Of a stretch of 64,000 nucleotides of DNA, positions 59,117 to 64,000 are shown in pieces (position 1 is the stretch's first letter; each line of letters starts with the position of its first letter). This DNA comes from Metabacillus sp. B2-18 (GTDB lineage: Bacteria > Bacillota > Bacilli > Bacillales > Bacillaceae): NCBI RefSeq assembly GCF_021117275.1, contig NZ_CP088245.1, forward strand, positions 3,571,501-3,635,500, written 5' to 3'. Below the pieces are notes generated by a model. The model worked only from the letters and a program-made list of their open reading frames with translations, was not told where the DNA came from and did no database searches. A program made the translations under genes and the position numbers.

Positions 59117-60382
59117 TTATGCAGATGTTTTTTTATCTTCTTGAATAACTGTACCATCGCTAAGTACAAGTTTAGGTGGTGTTTCCCCTAATACTGTTTC
59201 AGCTGTAATAATGGCTTTAACTATGTCCTCACGAGATGGTAAATCAAACATCATATCAAGCATGATGCCCTCGATTATAGAACGAAGACCACGTGCACCT
59301 GTTTTTCTTTCAATTGCTTTTTTAGCAATTTCAAGAAGAGCTCCATCTTCAAACTCAAGTTCAACACCATCTAAATCAAGCATTTTCTGATATTGTTTAA
59401 CAAGAGCATTTTTAGGTTTTGTTAAGATCTCAACTAATGCTTCTTCATCTAACGGCTCTAAGCTTGCAATGACAGGCAAACGACCGATAAACTCTGGAAT
59501 CAATCCAAACTTCAATAAATCTTCAGGTAAAACCTGTGAAAGAAGAGCTTTTTTATCAAGATCAGCATTTTTGTTATCTGAACCAAATCCAATTACTTTT
59601 CGTCCTAAACGACGTTTAATAATTTGTTCGACTCCATCAAATGCTCCTCCACAAATGAAGAGAATGTTTGTTGTATCAATTTGAATAAATTCTTGATGTG
59701 GATGCTTTCTTCCACCTTGAGGAGGAACACTAGCCACAGTTCCTTCAAGAATTTTAAGTAATGCTTGCTGTACACCTTCACCAGAAACGTCACGAGTGAT
59801 TGACGGATTTTCTGATTTACGTGCCACTTTATCAATTTCATCGATATAAATAATACCTTTTTCTGCTTTTTCTACATCATAATCAGCCGCTTGAATTAAC
59901 TTAAGTAAGATATTCTCAACATCTTCACCTACGTAACCAGCTTCTGTTAAAGATGTAGCATCAGCAATGGCAAAAGGGACATTTAAGATTCTGGCTAATG
60001 TTTGGGCTAATAACGTCTTACCACTACCTGTAGGTCCAATCATAGAAATATTACTTTTGGATAACTCAACATCATCAATCTTGCTGTTTGAGTTAATACG
60101 CTTGTAATGATTATAAACGGCAACAGCTAATGATTTTTTGGCATTATCCTGACCAATAACATATTCATCTAATATTTCATGAATTTCCTTAGGTTTTGGA
60201 ACATCTTTAAATTCAACTTCTTCTTCTGTACCAAGCTCTTCCTCAACAATCTCTGTACAAAGTTCAATACATTCATCACATATATATACTCCAGGTCCAG
60301 CTACAAGCTTACGTACCTGATCTTGTGTTTTTCCGCAAAATGAACATTTTAATTGTCCTTTTTCGTCGTTAAATTTAAACAT
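59117..60382 (-). CDS. clpX: ATP-dependent Clp protease unfoldase ClpX
   Basis: AAA+ unfoldase that feeds substrates into ClpP. The 421-residue product begins [20 protein letters not shown]. An N-terminal zinc domain has CSFC and CDECIELC. Walker A is [15 protein letters not shown], Walker [10 protein letters not shown], and [10 protein letters not shown] lies in the C-terminal part. The pore-loop and IGF-type region GFGSDNK replace the LGF loop that contacts ClpP. The ATG at 60382 has GGGGTGA upstream, and the length matches B. subtilis (420). Confidence 0.98.
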   Translation of the reverse strand: MFKFNDEKGQLKCSFCGKTQDQVRKLVAGPGVYICDECIELCTEIVEEELGTEEEVEFKDVPKPKEIHEILDEYVIGQDNAKKSLAVAVYNHYKRINSNSKIDDVELSKSNISMIGPTGSGKTLLAQTLARILNVPFAIADATSLTEAGYVGEDVENILLKLIQAADYDVEKAEKGIIYIDEIDKVARKSENPSITRDVSGEGVQQALLKILEGTVASVPPQGGRKHPHQEFIQIDTTNILFICGGAFDGVEQIIKRRLGRKVIGFGSDNKNADLDKKALLSQVLPEDLLKFGLIPEFIGRLPVIASLEPLDEEALVEILTKPKNALVKQYQKMLDLDGVELEFEDGALLEIAKKAIERKTGARGLRSIIEGIMLDMMFDLPSREDIVKAIITAETVLGETPPKLVLSDGTVIQEDKKTSA

Positions 60383-60728
60383 TGTTTCACCCCTTGTATC
60401 TTTATCTAAATCAAAACATTTCCACCTTACCCCTACTAATTCTTTCAACTATTCAGGTTAGCAGGTAGATGTCCCTAATTAAAACAACTAAAAACGGTAT
60501 GTACTGCATTTTACCATAAGAGAAGCACTGACTGGTAATGAAACCACTCGGCATTGAAAAAGCTTCCAACCTGAGGGCTCTTCCCAAAAATGTTGATGAT
60601 ATTATATTTCTCTTACTTAATGTTTATGTATGTATTAGCTTGCTTATATCATTCCCAAAGGAATATAAATAAAACATGATTGTATAAAACAAGGCACGAT
60701 CTGCTCGCGCCTTGTTCCTTTTATTATA
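60383..60728. other. Intergenic region between tig and clpX
   Basis: A 346-base gap holding the tig terminator on the left. No ORF, repeat or clear promoter seen in the remainder. Confidence 0.45.
60688..60716 (-). terminator. Terminator after tig
   Basis: AACAAGGC.CGA and TCG.GCCTTGTT pair with one mismatch, followed by a T run on the minus strand. Confidence 0.85.
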
Positions 60729-62018
60729 TTATGCAACAACTTTGCTATTTTCTACAAGAAAATCGATCGCTTTGCGAACTTTTAAATCTTCTTTTAAGCC
60801 TTCAGCGTTTCCACCAAGTGCTTGTTTAATGTTTTCAACAGGCATGTTGTACATTTCAGCCATTTTCGCTAATTCTGCTTCAACATCTTCGTCAGAAACT
60901 TCAATGTTCTCAGCTTTAGCAATAGCTTCAAGTGTTAAATTATATTTAACGCGTTTTTCAGCATCGTCTTTCATTTGAGCTTTTAACGCTTCTTCATCTT
61001 GACCTGAGAATTGGAAGTATAAATCAAGATTCATTCCTTGCATTTGTAGACGTTGCTCAAATTCCTGCATCATACGTGAAATTTCATTTTCGATTAATGC
61101 ATTTGGAATGTCTACTTCTGCACCTTCAGCAGCTTTATCAACTAATGAATCACGCAGGTGGTTTTCTGCTTCAGATTTTTTCGCTTCTTCAAGGCGAGTT
61201 CTTGTTTGAGCTTTTAACTCATCAAGAGTTTCAACTTCTTCGTTAACATCTTTTGCGAACTCATCATCAAGAGCTGGAAGTTCTTTTGTTTTGATTTCGT
61301 GAACTTTCACTTTGAATACTGCTGGTTTACCCGCAAGGTTTTCAGCGTGATATTCTTCAGGGAATGTTACTTCTACATCCTTTTCAGCACCCGCTTCTAG
61401 ACCAACTAATTGTTCTTCAAATCCTGGAATGAAAGATCCAGAACCAATTTCTAATGAATAGTTTTCAGCAGCTCCACCTTCGAATGCTTCTCCATCAACA
61501 TATCCATCAAAATCGATAACTGCAGTATCACCGTTTTCAATCGCGCCTTCTTCTTTTACTGCTAACTCAGCATGACGCTCTTGTAATTGTTTTAATTCGT
61601 TGTCAACATCTTCATCAGATACAGTATCGTCTAATTTTTCAACTTCTAGACCTTTATATTCACCTAATTTCACTTCAGGCTTTACTGTAACTTTTGCAGT
61701 GAAGATTAAGCTTTTTCCTTTTTCGATTTGTTCAACATCGATTTCAGGACGATCTACAGGATCAATTCCAGCTTCATCAACAGCATTAGGATATGCAGTT
61801 GGTAGGATGATGTCTAAAGCGTCTTGATATAATGATTCTACACCAAAACGTTGTTCAAACATTCCACGTGGAATTTTCCCTTTACGGAATCCAGGAATAG
61901 AAACTTGTTTTACAACCTTTTTAAATGCTTCGTCAAGAGCTGTTGTGAACTCTTCTGCTGAAACCTCAACCGTTAGAACGCCGTCGTTCCCTTCTAATTT
62001 TTCCCATTTTACTGACAT
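60729..62018 (-). CDS. tig: Trigger factor
   Basis: Ribosome-bound chaperone with peptidyl-prolyl isomerase activity. 429 residues. The ribosome-docking [17 protein letters not shown] loop lies in the N-domain. The FKBP-like PPIase domain has [20 protein letters not shown] and [12 protein letters not shown], and a helical C-domain follows. The ATG at 62018 has GGAGGG seven bases upstream. Confidence 0.98.
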   Translation of the reverse strand: MSVKWEKLEGNDGVLTVEVSAEEFTTALDEAFKKVVKQVSIPGFRKGKIPRGMFEQRFGVESLYQDALDIILPTAYPNAVDEAGIDPVDRPEIDVEQIEKGKSLIFTAKVTVKPEVKLGEYKGLEVEKLDDTVSDEDVDNELKQLQERHAELAVKEEGAIENGDTAVIDFDGYVDGEAFEGGAAENYSLEIGSGSFIPGFEEQLVGLEAGAEKDVEVTFPEEYHAENLAGKPAVFKVKVHEIKTKELPALDDEFAKDVNEEVETLDELKAQTRTRLEEAKKSEAENHLRDSLVDKAAEGAEVDIPNALIENEISRMMQEFEQRLQMQGMNLDLYFQFSGQDEEALKAQMKDDAEKRVKYNLTLEAIAKAENIEVSDEDVEAELAKMAEMYNMPVENIKQALGGNAEGLKEDLKVRKAIDFLVENSKVVA

Positions 62019-62330
62019 GTGTTGTCCCTCCAAAGATCTATAATAATTTGTGCGAATAAGTGATAGGTAATTTGTGGCGCTTGTCCCATTTTAGGCAATC
62101 CCCCACGAACATATACCTGTTTTTATGTACGGTAAAAAGTAACCTAGTACTAAACATGCATAGGATTTCGTATTTGAAAAACTTGGCTTTTCTTCAAGAC
62201 AAATGGCAAAGCTTTAAGTATTTCCCATACCATCAACTTTTTGTCCAAAATAAAAAAGACCTATATACGATGATCACTATTTTGCAACCATTTTATTATA
62301 ACACAGAATAAATTCCTTTCAACATATAGC
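62019..62330. other. Intergenic region upstream of tig
   Basis: A 312-base gap with no convincing gene. TATTAT near 62040 may be part of the tig promoter, without a clear partner box. No terminator hairpin was recognised after the TPR gene. Confidence 0.4.
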
Positions 62331-63344
62331 TCATATTTGTAAATAAGAAATTTCTTCTATTTGATAGATTTTATTGCATGCTTCTTGTAAATCCGGCAAT
62401 AGTTGATCATAGATATCTTCTATTTCTTCTTGCTCAATTGAAATCCCATGCATCGAATAACCAACAAGATGCAAAGCTGCTGCCCACAGCTTAGCTTCTG
62501 TTGGCTGAGGTAAGAAAGGATATAACACATACAAATGCCTTATCCATAATTCTTTAACTGATTCAAATAATGTAGGATTTTCATTTCCTAGCGTATCATC
62601 TAATATAGTTAATACTTTTTTAGTAAAGGGAAATTCTGCAGGATCTTCCAAATTCGCTGGTACGACTGTAAGACTTTCGCCGAACTTTGTTACTTTAATT
62701 TCCTTTTCAATTTCATGCTCAATCATTAAATGCAAAATCATTGATTTGATTGTAGGGTGAATATGTTCATTTTCTAACAAGATTTTAAGTGAAGCAAAAT
62801 GTTTACTTATGTTACGGTCATGCAGTGACTGAACGTAGGCAATTTGTTTATTTGTATCTCTCAGAAGGTCTTCTATATATAATGGCTGTTCAGCTTCCTG
62901 GTCTCCTTCATCATCAAGAATATCAACTTCGTTTTGATTCATTTTTCGACTAAATTCCAACAATTTATAAAAGTGTTCAGCACTTTCAGCAGGTAGCTGG
63001 TTTTCCTCTAACACCGCTTCGATTGTAGTTTGTACTTCATGATATTCTCGTAGTTGTATTAATATCGTTAGATAAATCTGTAAAACAGTAAAATAATGAC
63101 CTATGTCTTCTAACAGCATTTTTTTGCAAATATCTTTAGCCTCTGTTAAGTCACCAAGCTCCATAAGGCAAATTGCCATACCGAGATATATTTCAGCTTG
63201 ATCTTCCTTAAGCTTCTTTGCTTCAGCAAACATTTCAAGTGCTTCATGATACTTCTTTTCTTTCAATAACAGTGTTCCCTTATCTAAATACCTCTCCTTC
63301 AAATTAGGAAAGGGAACAACATTTGATTTTTTTTTCGGTTTCAT
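62331..63344 (-). CDS. ysoA: TPR repeat protein YsoA-like
   Basis: 337 residues. Tetratricopeptide-like helices lie in the first 110 residues (LKEKKYHEALEMFAEAKKLK, YLGMAICLMELGDLTEAKDI), followed by an all-helical C-terminal domain (about 190-337). The B. subtilis neighbour at this position, between tig and leuD, is ysoA, a TPR protein of unknown role. ATG at 63344 (MKPKKKSNVVPFPN) is preferred; an upstream TTG would add 15 poorly supported residues. The GGAG before it is somewhat distant, so the start is uncertain. Confidence 0.85.
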   Translation of the reverse strand: MKPKKKSNVVPFPNLKERYLDKGTLLLKEKKYHEALEMFAEAKKLKEDQAEIYLGMAICLMELGDLTEAKDICKKMLLEDIGHYFTVLQIYLTILIQLREYHEVQTTIEAVLEENQLPAESAEHFYKLLEFSRKMNQNEVDILDDEGDQEAEQPLYIEDLLRDTNKQIAYVQSLHDRNISKHFASLKILLENEHIHPTIKSMILHLMIEHEIEKEIKVTKFGESLTVVPANLEDPAEFPFTKKVLTILDDTLGNENPTLFESVKELWIRHLYVLYPFLPQPTEAKLWAAALHLVGYSMHGISIEQEEIEDIYDQLLPDLQEACNKIYQIEEISYLQI

Positions 63345-63417
63345 ACGTTGGTCAACTCCAGCAACCTTACTTTGCATACAGTTTATCAATCCAAGTCTTG
63401 GAAAACAAGTGTGAGGT

Positions 63418-63447
63418 GGTGCCTGTCACTTCCCGATTTTTGTTGAA
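63418..63447. repeat. Dispersed repeat, copy B
   Basis: GGTGCCTGTCACTTCCC followed by a T-rich end and GTTGAA, matching copy A at 27 of 30 positions. Just to the right GGCGCCTGTG (63471-63480) may be a decayed third copy of its first half. Confidence 0.8.
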
Positions 63448-63590
63448 TGACGTCGCATGAGGCGCCTGTGTACTACTAAATTCTGTGAAATTCGTGAGTT
63501 CAAAGTGTTGAAATGACGATTCTATTTAACTTTGAATATTTTCTGAAAGCTTAAGCAGTGCTAGGTTAAGACATATAAAAAGAGCAATCA

Positions 63591-64000
63591 TTATAAAAAT
63601 GATGCTCTTCTTGTTTCTTCGTAATGTTTAATTTGGTTATCATAATGTAACGTTAAATCAATTTCATCTTTTCCGTGTAAAAGCATATCTTTCCAATATG
63701 GATCAACATCAAAGGTTTGCACTAAACCATTTTGATCTGTGATTTCTTGCTTTTCAAGATTAACTGTTAATTCAAAGCCTTCAGCATTTGACTTTTCACG
63801 GATAAGGTCTAAAACAGTTTGCTCAAGTGTAATTGGCAGCAAGCCATTTTTCATACAATTTTGGTGAAAAATATCTGCATAAGAAGGTGCTAAAATAGCT
63901 TTGAAACCATAATCTGAAAGAGCCCATGGAGCATGCTCACGAGAAGACCCACAGCCAAAGTTTTCACCCGCAAGTAAAATTGTCGCACCTTTACTTTTTT
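63591..64000 (-). CDS. leuD: 3-isopropylmalate dehydratase small subunit LeuD (5' end missing)
   Basis: Small subunit of isopropylmalate isomerase in leucine synthesis. About 136 C-terminal residues are present; the N-terminus lies beyond the right edge. The family's substrate-binding block NFGCGSSREHAPWAL is followed by ADIFHQNCMKNGLLPI, then the C-terminal FDVDPYWKDMLLHGKDEID and an arginine-containing tail. The leuBCD genes would continue to the right. Confidence 0.97.
   Translation of the reverse strand, partial: KSKGATILLAGENFGCGSSREHAPWALSDYGFKAILAPSYADIFHQNCMKNGLLPITLEQTVLDLIREKSNAEGFELTVNLEKQEITDQNGLVQTFDVDPYWKDMLLHGKDEIDLTLHYDNQIKHYEETRRASFL

Overview
The window comes from the chromosome of an endospore-forming, AT-rich member of the Bacillaceae. 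The evidence is the gene content (spo0B, spoIVFA/FB, spoIIB, spoVID, ysxE, lonB), strong GGAGG-type ribosome binding sites, a T-box, and a gene order that follows the Bacillus subtilis nadB-to-leuD region almost gene for gene. Nearly all core genes lie on the minus strand. Both ends are cut: nadB lacks its 3' end at the left edge and leuD lacks its 5' end at the right edge.

Layout, left to right. (1) 1-3007: nadB and nifS diverge from a shared promoter region, followed by their regulator niaR. (2) 3008-3427: a small array of four imperfect palindromic units. (3) 3428-8280: pheA, pheB, obg, spo0B, rpmA, prp and rplU, with an rplU leader and promoter. (4) 8304-9767: an RNase E/G family gene that, as far as I recall, B. 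subtilis lacks here. (5) 9843-15984: spoIVFB, spoIVFA, minD, minC, mreD, mreC, mreB (sporulation signalling and cell shape/division). (6) 16204-19418: radC, split by a 2.5-kb group II intron with a full LtrA-like reverse transcriptase; splicing at the predicted sites rejoins the two exons in frame. (7) 19527-21294: maf and spoIIB.

(8) 21421-39262 is the accessory part. At the place where B. subtilis has only comC (between spoIIB and folC) there is a full type IV pilus locus. A minus-strand operon runs from three poorly understood genes (an acidic membrane protein, a PRC-barrel protein and a VanW-like protein) through pilB, pilT, pilC, a major pilin, the prepilin peptidase and pilM-N-O. A divergent plus-strand operon encodes three minor pilins, the last being large and lacking Glu5 like a GspK-type tip subunit. 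A secreted VWA-domain protein and a membrane-bound GAF-GGDEF protein follow. PilB carries two tandem MshEN-type c-di-GMP-binding motifs, so the neighbouring GGDEF protein may feed this machine.

(9) 39366-46557: folC, valS with a T-box leader, a small membrane protein gene, ysxE and spoVID. (10) 46688-52963: the heme operon hemA-hemX-hemC-hemD-hemB-hemL. (11) 53328-63344: a small membrane protein gene, engB, lonA, lonB, clpX, tig and a TPR protein (ysoA). (12) 63591-64000: the 3' part of leuD.

The most notable points are the in-frame group II intron in radC, the pilus locus with its likely c-di-GMP link and unexplained leading genes, and two kinds of short intergenic repeat. All calls come from reading the sequence; no database search was run.
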